Positions 1-13,000 of a stretch of 64,000 bases of DNA are shown one piece after another. Every line of letters begins with the position of its first letter. Position 1 is the first letter of the stretch. Under the pieces are notes generated by a model, which saw only the letters and a list, made by a program, of their open reading frames with translations, was not told the origin of the DNA and made no database searches. Location of the stretch: contig NC_079323.1 in assembly GCF_029931775.1 (NCBI RefSeq), forward strand, positions 31,514,882 through 31,578,881. The letters are read 5' to 3'. A program made the position numbers and the translations under genes. The stretch comes from Euleptes europaea. Its lineage: Eukaryota > Chordata > Lepidosauria > Squamata > Sphaerodactylidae.

Positions 1-222
1 TAAGAGCGGCGGACTCTGGTGAACCAGGTTTGATTCCCCAGTCCTCCAAATGAAGCCGGCTGGGTGACCTTGGGCCAGTCACAGTTCTCTCAGAACCCCT
101 CTCAGCCTCACCTACCTCACAAGGTGCCTGTAGTGTGTGTGTGGGGGAAGGCAATTGTAAGCTGCTTTGAGACTCCTTATGGAGAGAAAAAGCAGGGTAT
201 AAAAACCAACTCTTCTTCTGTC
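1..222 (+). repeat. tRNA-derived SINE, family A (5' part cut by window edge)
   Basis: It carries the body and tail shared with copies at 20258, 40862, 5148(-) and 47345(-): GAAGCCGGCTGGGTGACCTT, the CACCTACCTCACA box, and a tail ending AAAAACCAACTCTTCTTCTG. Confidence 0.85.
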
Positions 223-223
223 C

Positions 224-752
224 AGAGGAAGGCACAAAGATGGTGAGGGGTCTGGAGACCAAGTCCTATGAGGAAAGGTTGAAGGAAGTGGATATGTTTA
301 GCCTGAAGAGGAGAAGACTGAGAGTGGATATGATAACCACCTTCAAGCACTTGAAGGGCTGTCATATAGAGGATGGTGCTGAGTTGTTTTCTGTTGCCCG
401 AGAAGGTCGGACAAGAACCAACGGGTTGAAATTAAATCAAAAGAGTTTCCGCCTAGACATTAGGAAGAATTTTCTAACAGTTAGAGTGGTTCCTCAGTGG
501 AACAGGCTTCCTCGGGAGGTGGTAAGTGCTCCTTCCCTGGAGGTTTTTAAGCAGAGGCTAGGTGGCCATCTGTCAGCAATGCTGATTCTATGACTTTAGG
601 CAGTTCATGAGAGGGAGGGCATCTTGGCATCTTCTGGGTATGGAGTAGGGGTCACTGGGGGTGTGGGGGAGGTAGTTGTGAATTTCCTGCATTGTGCAGG
701 GGGTTGGACTAGATGACCCTGGTGGTCCCTTCCAACTCTAGGATTCTATGAT
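224..752 (+). mobile_element. CR1 LINE 3' end
   Basis: It encodes the C-terminal end of a CR1 reverse-transcriptase ORF (VPQWNRLPREVVSAPSLEVF, then a stop) with GGTTGGACTAGATGACCCTG. It ends in the CR1-type ATTCTATG 3' motif. It abuts the preceding SINE. It is 5' truncated and not coding for a host protein. Confidence 0.9.
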
Positions 753-1615
753 TTTGTTAAAGGCACCAACCCCCGTTGCCTGAGCTGCTGCCATTAAAGC
801 CTGCAAAAAGCAGCAGCCATTCTACTGCTCTTCACAAGCTTGGTCAGGCTATTCTTGGAGGGCAGAAGTCTCTTAACCACAGGATATAGTCCAGCCCAAG
901 CAGCTTGCCTGGGAAGCAGGGAGAACAGGGGAAAGCCTGCTGAAGTGGCTCCAGCCCCTCTCCCAACATACCTGCCCCAAACCCCTTTTAGAGGTGAAAC
1001 CCGCTTCATGCTGCTTAGTTCAAGCTAGGGACAAACAATTCTCCAAGGCAGGCGAGTGTTATGATGAAGTGTTATGGGACAAGGCTGGTGGGGAACAGCC
1101 ACCTTCCTACCTTCCATCCCTGCAGCCCTCTCCACTGCCTGTTGGGAACTGGAGCATCCCCAAGCCAAGCCAGCCACCTGGACAATCCAGGTAATGGAGC
1201 CACTGAAATATGGAGTGCTGCATAAAATATGGTTGAGTATCATGAAGCAATTAACATGCATGTGATGTTGCTGAGGAAAAGCACTGTAACTTCTCCCCAC
1301 ACCCTGCACTACGCCTGCATACTGTGAAGTTGTGGTGCTGAAAACACATACCCTCCTGAAGAGGGAGTAGGATTTTTTTTTTAATGCTGCCAAAGGCCAT
1401 TACATTTTTAATTGTCTAGATAAGCCCTAAAGGTAATATTTTTTACATCCTGCAGAAATAAGTTAATAGTCTTCAGCCATTGAAAAAGGTGTGTGCGCAA
1501 GTGGGGAGGTTAGTAGAAGAAATGCAATTTCCATGTAAAACAGACATGTAGATCTACCAACTCCAGGCAAACACAAAACAGCCCTTTTCCATATGTTTAC
1601 TTTGCAAGCATGGCA
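753..1615. other. Unassigned DNA
   Basis: No exon, repeat family or RNA gene is recognised. Open frames on both strands look random. No missing QTRT2 exon was found here. Confidence 0.5.
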
Positions 1616-1628
1616 CAACATTATTGTA

Positions 1629-2958
1629 GGATAAACAACATAATATGGTACCCATCACACAATATGAATACCAATTTTTAATACAATTTCTATACATGAA
1701 TTTTTTGCAAAAAGCAATGGATTGTTCATTTTAGCAGCAATATATAACATAGTGTAAATTGATGTAAATATAGAATATATTTCTACCAATTTGTCATATA
1801 GTCTTTAGTCTATTATACATATAAACAAACAGGAATATAACTGGTAATTCATCAGGTACAGATTTCAAAGAAGGGACAAAGATATTGAATTCTTTGCTAG
1901 GTGTTTATTTTGCTAACAAGCCAAAGCTTTCTTAATGTTTTCTTATCAAATTGAAAACTACTAGGCATATCAGATGGAGACATCATCAGGTGAAATTTTC
2001 TTGTCTAATTGCAATCTGCTAGGTATGCCATTAGAATTGAGCTAATTGAGATAATGGATTATACTATTCTTATGTCAAACAACCCCACCTGAACCTAATA
2101 GAAACCTGAAAACACAGATGTGAAATCAGCAGGTAACACATTAAGAATGAAGAATGCAGCATGAGAGATGTTTTTGTATACAGAAGAATTCCAGGTAACA
2201 TAGCTTATAAATGTATTTGTGGGAAAGCAACATATTCTGTTTAAAGTCACTTTCATCAGGACTATTTTCTTACAGAAAGGCATGATTGAACATTGCTTTG
2301 TATTTCTTTTATCAATCTATTGGGTCATTTAGCCATGACTTCAACAAGGTAATTAAAAGTGTTTACTAATTTTTGTTTTTAATTTTTTTAAATTGCCATA
2401 GAGTAAATCCAATTATAATATTATTATTGGAAATAGATAAGAATGTACTGATGAAGGTTTTAACGAAACAAGAATAACCCAGGAACTTGTCTACACCTGA
2501 TGATTTCTCTGACATACCTAGCAGATTCCAATTAGACAAGAAAACTTCACCTGATAATTTCTCCATCTGAAATGCCTAGTAGTTTTCAATTTGATAAGAA
2601 AACATTAAGAAAGCTTTGGCTTGTTAGCAAAATGAACACCTAACAAAGCATTCAATACCTTTGTCCCTTCTTTGAAATGTTTACCTGATGAATTATTACC
2701 TGTAGTCCTGTTTGTTTATATGTATAATTAGTCTATCATAAGACTATATGACAAATTGGTAGAAATATACTCTGTATTTACATCAATTTAACCTATGTTA
2801 TATACTGCTGCTAAAATCAACAACCCATTGCTTTTTGCAAAAAATGCATGTATAGAAATTGTATTAAAATTGGTATTCATATACAGTGTGATGGGTACCA
2901 TATTATGTTGTTTATCCTCGATATGTCTGGCACCCACATTACCCATTCTTTAAATTAA
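1629..2958. mobile_element. Inverted-repeat element, probably Penelope-like
   Basis: The left arm (about 1629-2030) and right arm (about 2513-2917) are long, diverged reverse complements; both carry, for example, GGATAAACAACATAATATGG when read inward. The unit is bounded by AACATTATTGTA at 1617-1628 and AAAATTATTGTA at 2960-2971 (11 of 12). The spacer has CCTGATGAAAGTGACTTTAA on the reverse strand, resembling Penelope-like element tails. The family is inferred. Confidence 0.6.
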
Positions 2959-3454
2959 CAAAATTATTGTAAACATACACAGATGCTGCTTGTTTGTATA
3001 AGCAGACCCTGAAACACCCCCTAAATGCATCATGGTCAGTAATTCTCAGGTCTGAAGTAAGCTTATGTCTATCTATACGACTAACTGTACATTGATTAGG
3101 TTGTCAGAATATTTTTTTTACAGATGCATTGGGAAATATTATTTGATCTATTCTAAGTTGTGGTTTTTAATACTAACAGCTGAAATCAAGTGTCATTTGG
3201 TGAACACTTTCATTACACTGCCAAAGAATACCAGAACAATCTGTATGCTGTCCAATCTTGTATTTACATCCTTTTTCGCTGATAAGAGATCAAAACGAAC
3301 TGAGGAACAGTTTAGTGGCATGATTAAGAATCCAAGTCTTTTTCCTCCCCTTTTTTTGACGTACCTTAACTTAGGAAAGGCCTTTTTTTTTTTTTTTTTT
3401 TTTTGCAGATGGTACAATTTGGATTCAGCTACAAGAAAACACAGAACTATAAAG

Positions 3455-3614
3455 ACTAACAACATTTCTGGCAGGGCACAAGCTTTCATGAGCCACAGCT
3501 CACTTCTTCAGATACCATACCCTGCCAGAAATTTTGTTAGTCTTTAAGGTGCTACTGGACTCTTGCTCTTTTCTACTGTTAAAGACAGAGATGGATGAGC
3601 TATCCATCATGATC
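3455..3614. mobile_element. Short Penelope-like fragment, inverted unit
   Basis: A minus-oriented tail (AAAGACTAACA, then AGCCACAGCTCACTTCTTCA) meets a plus-oriented tail ending GTTAGTCTTTAAGGTGCTAC. CAGAACTATAAAG is present at 3442-3454 and again at 3615-3627, a 13-bp target duplication. Confidence 0.7.
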
Positions 3615-3878
3615 CAGAACTATAAAGTTGGACAGCAGGGAAATGAGTGAACTAGTTATAATCTTTACTCTGTTGATGAAAAGATACTGTATAGCTGAAC
3701 CCATATCTGATTACTGTCTCCAGAGTTACAGCTAATAAGTGACCAAAAACTTGATTTTCAGAAGCACATAACAGAATGTCCAATAACGTATCAAAGGTTA
3801 GCTGTGGCAAGAACAGTTTGAAGTGATTATCTACACAAGAAAGGTGGGCTTCTGATCAGATCTGAACTTCGTTCTGAC

Positions 3879-4078
3879 CTTGGTTTATCATCTGGAAGTT
3901 CTGCTATAGCAGAGGACAAGAGTTCCAGCTTGGTGTCCTTGGCCATGGCATTTCCCTGGAAGCCGTCTAGCAGGAAGCCACCCACCGGGCGCTTGGCAGT
4001 CTCCCTGGCAGATCGCAGCCTCTCCTCCAACAGGTCCCCACCTTCAATAACACCGATCATCACGCTCTCTTGCAGTTC
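3879..4078 (-). CDS. QTRT2: QTRT2 coding exon 5
   Basis: It starts [20 protein letters not shown] after an ATTAG acceptor and ends ELPDDKPR/ before the donor GTCAGA. It contains the strongly conserved [20 protein letters not shown]. The exon ends two bases into a codon, so the gene continues left of this point and out of the window. Confidence 0.95.
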
Positions 4079-7000
4079 CTAATTTTGGAGAAAGTTACCA
4101 GTTTGAGAAAGACTGCTTTTATTTTTTATCCCTTCTTCTCAATAGACTCAAGTTGGTTAACCGAACAACTACTAGTTGCAAGCACACAGAAACACCAGTC
4201 CATTAACAAGGTAACAGCAAACATGCAAGCTAGGACCGCAAGCTAGGACCACAAATTAGAAACTAACAAGAGATTAAAAGCAGAAAGCGAAGGTATTTTA
4301 AATCTTTCTTGCCAATATTCCTGTGCCAGTGATATTTGACACTGATAAAGAGAATGGACAGTGTGAAACACTGGAGTTAAAGCAATGAGCTGGAAGACAG
4401 AAGGAGCTTCTTTATCAATGTCCCTCATTTTCTCTTTACCTCACAAAGAGTAATGCTAACCTACTTTTATAAATATACACTGGTGATTAAATGAAAGAGT
4501 TGAAGTACATACAGTGTAATAGCAAGACCATACTCAGAGTACTTTAATGACCTTTTTAGGAGGCTGCTGTACATATCAAGTTCCTCCCCGCCCAAAGTAT
4601 AATGAAAACCTCACACTCCTTTCACTATTCAGATATTATCAGTGTCTCCACATCCCACCCCCATCAAAAAGATGCGGCAGACATGAATTGGTATTTGACT
4701 TAGGTTTATGTTGTGCTGTGTTTTCATTAGTAGAAAAGAGCAAGAGTCCAGTAGCACCTTAAAGACTAACAAAAATATTTTCTGGCAGGGTATGATCTTT
4801 CGTGAGCCACAGCTCACTTCTTCAGATACCATGTGGTTTCATTGCTATTAATCTTTGTTGCAAGATGCTTTGAGCAGGGTATAAGTGTTTTAAATAAACA
4901 AAAAGCTGCACACCATTTCTGGCACAGAAACTAGTCTCCAGGTGAGAAGGTGTGGCACCAATTAGTGTTTCTTGGGAGGAAAAAATGCCCAGGCTTGCAG
5001 TGCACTGTGAGGACTTGGAGAGGAAGAAGAAGAAAGAAAGGAAGAAGAAGGAAGAATAAGGAAGGAGAAGAAACGAAGAAGGAAGAAAGAAGGAGAAGGA
5101 GAAAGAAAGGAGAGGGAGGAAGAAGACGAAGAAAGAAGACAAAGAAGAGTTGATTTCTATATGCCAACCTTCTTTACAACTTAAAGAAGAATCAAATCGG
5201 CTTACAAATCACCTTCCCTTCCTCTCCCCACAGCAGACACCCTGTGAGGTAGGTGGGGCTAAGAGAGCTCTAAGAGAGCTGTTACTAGCTCAAGGTCACT
5301 CAGCAGGCTTCTTGGGTATGAGTGGGGGAAACCAACCCAGTTCACCAGATAAGCTTCCACCGCTCATGTGGAAGAGTGGAGAATCAAACCCGGTTCTCCA
5401 GATTAGAGTCCACCACTCCAAACCACCACTCTTAACCACTACACCACGCTGGCTCTCCAGGATTTGTGCTGTGGAATTTAATGTAGTAAGTACAATAAAG
5501 AATGCCAAGCTTACTTTCAGTCCTACTCAATGCAGGTAGTAGAAAAGGGTAAGAGTACAGTAGTACCTTAAAGACTAACAAAAATATTTTCTGGTAGAGT
5601 ATGAGCTTTTGTGAGCCACAGCTCACTTCTTCAGATACAGCTAGAATGAGAATCCATCTGTCTTTAAGTAGAGGAGAGTGAATTCAGACAAGCATTAGTA
5701 TGTAAATGTTAACAGTATGTAAATATGAATAGCAGGCATGATGGGATTAGGTGTGGTATGCGGAAGAGTCTGTGATGTCCAGGGGAGAGATGGGTGTGGA
5801 GAAATCAGCATTGGTAATGAGCCAGAAATGCAAGGTCTTCATTCAGTCCAGGCAAATGCATTGACTTTAGTTTGAATATCAACTGTAATTCAGCAGTTTC
5901 TCTTTCCAATCTTCTTTTGAAATTCCATTGTAAGAGAACTGCTACTCTTAAATCTGCAACAGAATGTTCTGGAAGGTTGAAATGTTCTCCCACTGGTTTT
6001 TGAAAATTGTGGTTTCTGATGTCAGACTTATGTCCATTTAATCTTTGTCTAAGAGACTGACCTGGGAGTTCTCTTACAAAGGAATTTCAAAGGGAGATTG
6101 GAAAGAGAAACTGCTGAATTACAGTTGATATTCAAACTAAAATCAATGAATTTGCCTGGGCTGAATAAAGACCTTGCATTCATGGCTCATTACCAATGCT
6201 GATTTCTCCACACCCATCTCTCACCTGGACATCACAGACTCTTCTGCATACCACACCTAATCCCATCACGCCTGCTATTCACATTTACATACTGTTAATT
6301 TACATACTAATGCTTGTCTGAGTTCACTCTCCTCTACTTAAAGACAGATGGATTCACATTCTAGCTGTATCTGAAGAAGTGAGCTGTGGCTCACAAAAGC
6401 TCATACCCTACCAGAAAATATTTTTGTTAGTCTTTAAGGTGCTACTGGACTCTTGCCCTTTTCTACTACTGCAGACAGACTAACACTGCTACCCACTGTG
6501 AATTATCAATGCAAGTAAAGAGTGAACAATTGTGTAAGAGAAAGATGCACAGACAGCTTAGTCTTGTACGTCAGTCCGGTTCTGTAGATAAACACAGGGC
6601 TCCAGAACTGTCCACGCTGTCCTGCCACTCTGCTCCAAACATTAGATCATCTGTGCTCTGAGCAACTTGCTAGGCTCAGCACAAAGCAACTGCTGCGATA
6701 ATGGCCCACACAGATTTAGCTCTTACTGGAAACTCCTCTTGCAGTTGTAAGCACTCATCCAAAAAGGAAAGCGATCGATCCACAGACTTCTTGGCTCTCT
6801 TCTTGGAGACTTCGGCGGCGATAGTATCTCCATCAGAGAGACACTGGAACCAGTCTGGCTGGAGAGCCCGTTGAAGGGCCATGAACTTTGATGGTGTCAT
6901 TTCCATCCTCCCTCCAGACCCCCATATGGAAACTGTCTGTCAGAGACAAAGGAAACATAGTGAGTTTTAGTAGTGACCCTTCCATGTTTATATATTATAA

Positions 7001-10000
7001 TCTATAAGTGTACTTGCTGGCTTTGAGCAACTTTGATTTTTTTCCCTATATAATCACAGATCTGATTCCTGTCTGAAGCAAAGACAGAATCAGCAAGATG
7101 CAATTGTCAAAGAATGCCTTCTGTATTATGAAAATGATCTTTGGCAACAGAGGACAACTTGGCAGGATTCTGTCTCTACCAGAAATATTCTATCTCCTAA
7201 TTTCAAACAACACTCTGTTGCTATCAGGGGAGATAACCAGTTAATTGGAACCAAATTGCAAAATAGGGGGGAATTGGCCAGGAATTTGTTATTCTCCAAA
7301 TAACGAGAATTTGGTGTTTTTTGGATTGGGTAGAGAAGGGGGACTCTCCAGCCAAGAAAGTCACAAATTTTTTAGTAATGTTCACTTTGAAGAAGCAAAG
7401 GCTTACAAACCCATTCTTGATGAATGATCATGAGATGATGAATGCTAAGAAATCACTGAAAGATGGTTCAGTGGGGACCATCATAACACAATGAATACCT
7501 GTACGAGGTGTTACAAAAGGATTGCAGGAGCTCAATATTGAGTTGCAGTTCTTTCTAACATATAATTTTACCCTCAACTATCTCTCCAAAGTGAAAGTCC
7601 ACTCAGGAGACATATGGCCAGTTCACACAAGCATATTGTGTAATCACTGCATGTGTGAAGCAGCCATCACTGCTAGAACACTATAGACTAGTCTTTCCTA
7701 TGCTCTCATATTGTCTCTATTGTCTCTCAAAGACAATATTTTTTTCAATGAAGGTAGCTTGTGCAATCAGCTGATAGTCACAAAATAATTCCACATGTGT
7801 GCGACTCAGAATCCAAGATCTTCTTCAAAGTAACCATCATTGAAATAAGAATACCACATCTCACAAGAATGATGTAAGAACTGATAGAGATTGGACAAAT
7901 GCTGCTGTGTCCTAGGGCACCCAGAGGAACTGTGGGAAAACAACAAACTTAATTTTTTTATTTAATTCAGCAAACTTGTTAGTGCAAAACATTTACTTTG
8001 GGTAGTGATGGATGAGTGTTTCCTTGGGGGCAGAGGACTGAATCCTCCCAACCTGTCCACTAGTAGAAGCAGGATGAGGGGGATCTTCTGACCCCAATCC
8101 CAAGGATTACTGGGACTTGCATGTACAAACAGCGATGTGGGATGAGGCAGGGAACTGAGTTTGACCTGCCTTTTTCTCATGCTAGTAGAACAGCTCGTCA
8201 GATCCAGTCATTACGCTTTCAACTTTTTCCCATTATGGGACAGCAAATTATATAGAGGTTTTGGGGGCCGCACCAGGAGCCAGAGGTCTGGCCCGGATTT
8301 GGCCTTGTCCATCGGGGATGGGGGGAGAGTTCAGGAGAAGGCCACTGGCGGTGTGCCTCTCCCTCACAGTTCCCGATGGGCAGCAGCTGGTCAGGCAGAC
8401 AGCAGCAGCAGGCCAGGAGGAGCCGGCTTCACTCCACACCACGTGGAGTGTGTGGGGTGTAATGGCAGCGGCTAGCTGTGCACCAGGCGTCTGCGCAGCC
8501 CACCGTTTGAATGGGCCAATCAGGGCCCAGGTGCCTCGTTCCTCCCTGGCCGGTGGCAAAACAGACCTGAGGTTTGCACTCGGGGATGCCAGCCAGGTAT
8601 TTATCACCTGCACTTCTCCTAGCCCAGCCAGTCCTCTGCTAACTCCTAATTTATATATACATATTCTGTATGCTGACTATGCATGTTTCTGTGCATGTAC
8701 TAACAGACCAGTTCGTGTATTTATTCCAGCAATTTTTTTTTTGCCATCAAGTCACAGCTGACGTATGGCGACCCCATAGGGTTTTCAAGCAAAAGAGATG
8801 TACGGAGGTGGTTTGCCATTGCCTGCCTCTGTGTCACGACCCTGGTATTCTTTGCAGGTCTCCCATCCAAATACTAGCCAGGGTCAGGGCTGAGTGTGAC
8901 TGGCCCAAGGTCACCCAGCAAGCTTCCAGGGTGCAAGTGTGTATTCGAACCTGGGTTTCCCATGTCCTAGTCCGACATCTTAACCACTACACCATGCCTA
9001 GCTAATTCTGCGTGGCCACTCTCCTCTCTAACACAAGCACAAGAACTGAAGTCACAGGAACTGTCATCACAACATGACCTCCAGCTTTTCATTTGGACCC
9101 TGAGGAGTGGAAGGGAAGTCACTAAGAGCCAGTGGGGACATTAAGTATTAAAAAGGCCCAAGGACCTTGTTCTTGTTTGGAGGTTCTAGCAGGGGAGCGC
9201 AGCTATCGTATACCCTTGACCGAAGAACGGTATACTCCTTCTATCTGGGATGGCCATCATCTTCCTCCGAGCATGCAGCTTTGGGAGGGCTGCACATGGA
9301 GCGGTGAGGGAGGGGACACTCGCCTAGCCAGCCAGATCAGCTGAATCAACCCTGGCGATCAATGGGGTGACAGATGTCGCATCCAGATCGCCCTCACATC
9401 CAAAAAGGCCCAAGGGGGAACACAGAAATTGCTGATGCAGATCCCCCCCAATATAGACATTGTTCTTCATCATCCTCTCTCTCACACCCCCTTTCATTTT
9501 ATTATTATGAACATGAAGCACCATATACCACTGGGTAATCTTCTGTGCTTCTGTTTTCGTGAGTGTGGTAACTACCTGTTATTCAAGCACTGTCCTTCTG
9601 TAGGGTCACATGCAGGCCTGAAAGCTTGAGCGATTACAGCTGCTATGACTGCAGGCATACAAGTAAAGCCCATCTGCAGATAATTAAATGCAGCGAGTAT
9701 AAGGAGGCACAGTTGAACTGAGGAAGACTTCAATGCTTTAGCTGATTCTCAATTTTAAAATTAAGACAAACAATTAACATAGGTTTCATTACGTCTGCTA
9801 AAATCCACAGCCTCTTGTTCTCCTGGGCAATCACTCTAGCAACTATCACTCATATTGACGTTTCCACATCTACTCTTTCAACCAATGAAAAAAGGTGTGC
9901 ATACATGCTGTCTTTGCAAATTAAAAAAGCATAAGGTTTAGGCAAGTACAGAGTAAAGTACAGAGTCCCCTGTGCAAGCACCGGGTCATTACTGACCTAC

Positions 10001-13000
10001 TGGGTGATGTCACATCCCAACATTTACTAGGCAGACTCTGTTTATGGGGTCGTTTGCCACTGCCTTCCCCAGTCATTTACACTTTACCTCCAGCAAGCTG
10101 GGTACTCATTTTACTGACCTTGGAAGGATGGAAGGCTGGGATCTACATATAAAGTGTAGAATCACAGGACTTAGAAGATTTATATTATCTTATTCCATGT
10201 AGTGAAGTATTTGTTTTCTTGAAAAATCCTCACCTTATTTCACTTTCAAGTTAAAACAAGATCCTAATCTTTGTTAGGGTAACAGACAAAAATGTTCTGG
10301 AAGGTTCTGCAAAAGGCTGAGTTCTGAGGCTTTGTGCTCTGAATGGTTACATGGTTCTCTCTCGAGGCTTTCAGTCGCAATTCCCTAACTCGTATAGACT
10401 TCTAGCTGCCACACTACTTCCCACAAAATGATTTTGAAGGTCCTCTAATTCTGTAAAGTTTCTGTAAAGCACAGTATGCTAACTTTCCTGGCCTAATTAA
10501 AAAAAAAACTAGCCTTGAAAACACCTTTTGAGAGGTCACATTACTCCCCACTGATTCCTTAAAGTCCTAGAGGAGAAGAGCACAGCCAGAAGCCCAAGAG
10601 ACTCCATGTGTTTGCTCACCTTTTAACACTGAAGTGTCAGAAAATGGTCATGTTGACTGTACTGAAGAAACAAGTTGATATGGTTGCAAAAAAGGCATTC
10701 GTCCATCCTCCGCTTAGCTTGGAAGGTGGCCCTCTGCCTTGATTTGGCTGACCTGGCAGTGTGGAGACTTGCTATGGGTATCTTGAGGCTAGACTACTGT
10801 AATGCATTCTACATGGGTCTGCCCTTACAGACAGCTCGGAAACTGCAGATGGTACAGAACACCATGTCCCAGTTACTACTGGGTGCTAAATGGAATCTAT
10901 GTATGACTTCTACTCTCCAGACACTCAATTGGTTACTGATTAGTTACCAGGCTGAACTCAAGGTTCTGTCACCAGCAAAGGTGTTAATGGCAGTGGATCT
11001 ATGTACCTGTAGGACTGCTTCTCCAGCTATATTCCACTGCAAAAGCTTTGCTCATCACAGCAAAGCCTTCTGAAGGTGCAAAATGTGCAAAACAGAATTG
11101 TTCAGGAGGGCATTCTAACAGAACAGAGCTGTGGTATAATGGATCAGTCAGGAAGTGACCTCTATTAGGAATAATAGATTTTCCTCCTCCAGTTTTTCTA
11201 TCCTACCCCCACTGCATCATGTTTACTTGGAATGTTTGCCATTAATCTCAAACATTGTCATATATTGTAATCCACTTGATGACTGACTGAATAGCTTTGT
11301 TTTACTAAATCTGCCTTGAGTCCTAGTGAGAAAGGCAGATTATAAATGAAAATAAATGAATACCTTGTTGTTGTTGTAGCCGGGTGGAGAGAAAACAGCT
11401 GGGTCAAGGAGGGAACAGTACACTATCGAGTCAGGCATACCTGGGCACACAATGAAAAATGTTGCCTTTTAACATGCGGGCTCAGAAGGCAGCAGAGATA
11501 ATTTTCCGAGACAAATTATAGCAACAGTTAAGCACACACCATTTATCCTTCCTGGATAGAAATCCAATAGTTAATTGGTTCGCTGGTTACTGTAACATTC
11601 CAGTGAGCAGCTGTGTCCTCCCCACTTCCTGGAGAGGGAGGGAAACAACAGCAAAAAGGCTGTATTTAATAACCTCATATGTGAGATGTAACCTTTGGGT
11701 TGATTAACGTTGCTGCTGCTTACACAGCAGAGACGAAATGACAGCTGACTCGCTTGTCCCTGGAATAAACAGTCTCGGGGCCTCTGACACTCAACAGCCT
11801 AGCTTCTGGTAATTAAACTACCTTAAAGACCAGAGCTTTGAAGGATAACAAATAACAAAATTGAATAATGAGCTGCAACAGAAAAGAATGAGCTGCAACA
11901 GAAAAGAATGAAAGTCACACATGCCATGAAATGTCAAAAACTGTGTGGCGAGCCCTATCTGGTACTGCATCTGAAAGTCAGAGAAGGATCCCGAACTGTA
12001 GTTCAGTCTAAATATATCTGTTGTTTCTAAATGCTCTCTCTCTTTCACAACTATGAGTAGTTTGCCAAAACTGTTTTAAGGAAGAGCCCTGCGGGTAGGG
12101 AGAGCTGAGTGCATGAGAACATAACTGTAATTCAGCGAGGTTTTGGCATCTTGCTTACTCAAACACTCTTCACAAACACTAGCTTTGTTTTCCACTTAAT
12201 TAAAGATGTGATGAGCTCAAGCTAGAGTGCAGAAGAGCGCATACATTGCATACAATCAATGAGTATTTTTAATTTAAAGATCTTTTTTTAAAAAAATCTT
12301 AGATTTCCATCTAAAAAGAAATCAGTGACTTTATCCCTGCTGCACTTGACTGAAGATACAATAGAAATTCACTGAAAAGGCACAAAATAATAATCTCCAC
12401 AATTTTCCAATCCCATGACTGCAAAGCTCATTTGAGCCCACAGTGCATCGCTGCTGACTTTAAATTCATTGCCAGCAGTTCCCACATCCTATCAGCTTGA
12501 CGATGTGCAGCGGCCATCATATATAGAACCAGTCTATTTGCACATGCACACAAACTGCCATGACACATCGAAAACTGGGTTTGCAACAATGCGCAACGCT
12601 ATCTGGCCCAGCACCTGCTGGCCTCTTTACAGAAATTTAAAGGAGCTGGAAACCTCCATGCAACAGAACTCAAAGGGGTCACTGTGCACTATCTGGACTG
12701 GAGGTGGATTGTTAACATTACCGTTGGTTGCCAATCAAAAGTGATTAGAGCAACAGTATGATAATGCAGTCTACTTACTAGTGGGTTCCAAAGTCACTAT
12801 GCCCTGATGTAATAAATTCCTCATTCTTCCAAACAAAGTTCCTAAAAACATACTAGACCCTACTGGAGTGCAACTGCTAGCCTTCCAGTATATTATACCA
12901 ACACAACCTTACCTACAAACGTTCCAATTCCTTCTTTATATTCCTCCATGACCTCCTGAAGCTCTACCCTGCATCCAAACATAGAAATACAGACAAATAC

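Noticed and set aside
240-593. 117-codon frame resembling a real protein
   Set aside because: It is the C-terminal end of a CR1 LINE ORF, not a host gene.
4822-5167. Lys/Arg/Glu- or Phe/Leu/Ser-rich frames
   Set aside because: They are translations of the expanded purine tract of a SINE tail.
8248-8761. Overlapping frames of 104-166 codons in a GC-rich patch
   Set aside because: There is no recognisable domain, no splice signals and frames on both strands; likely compositional.
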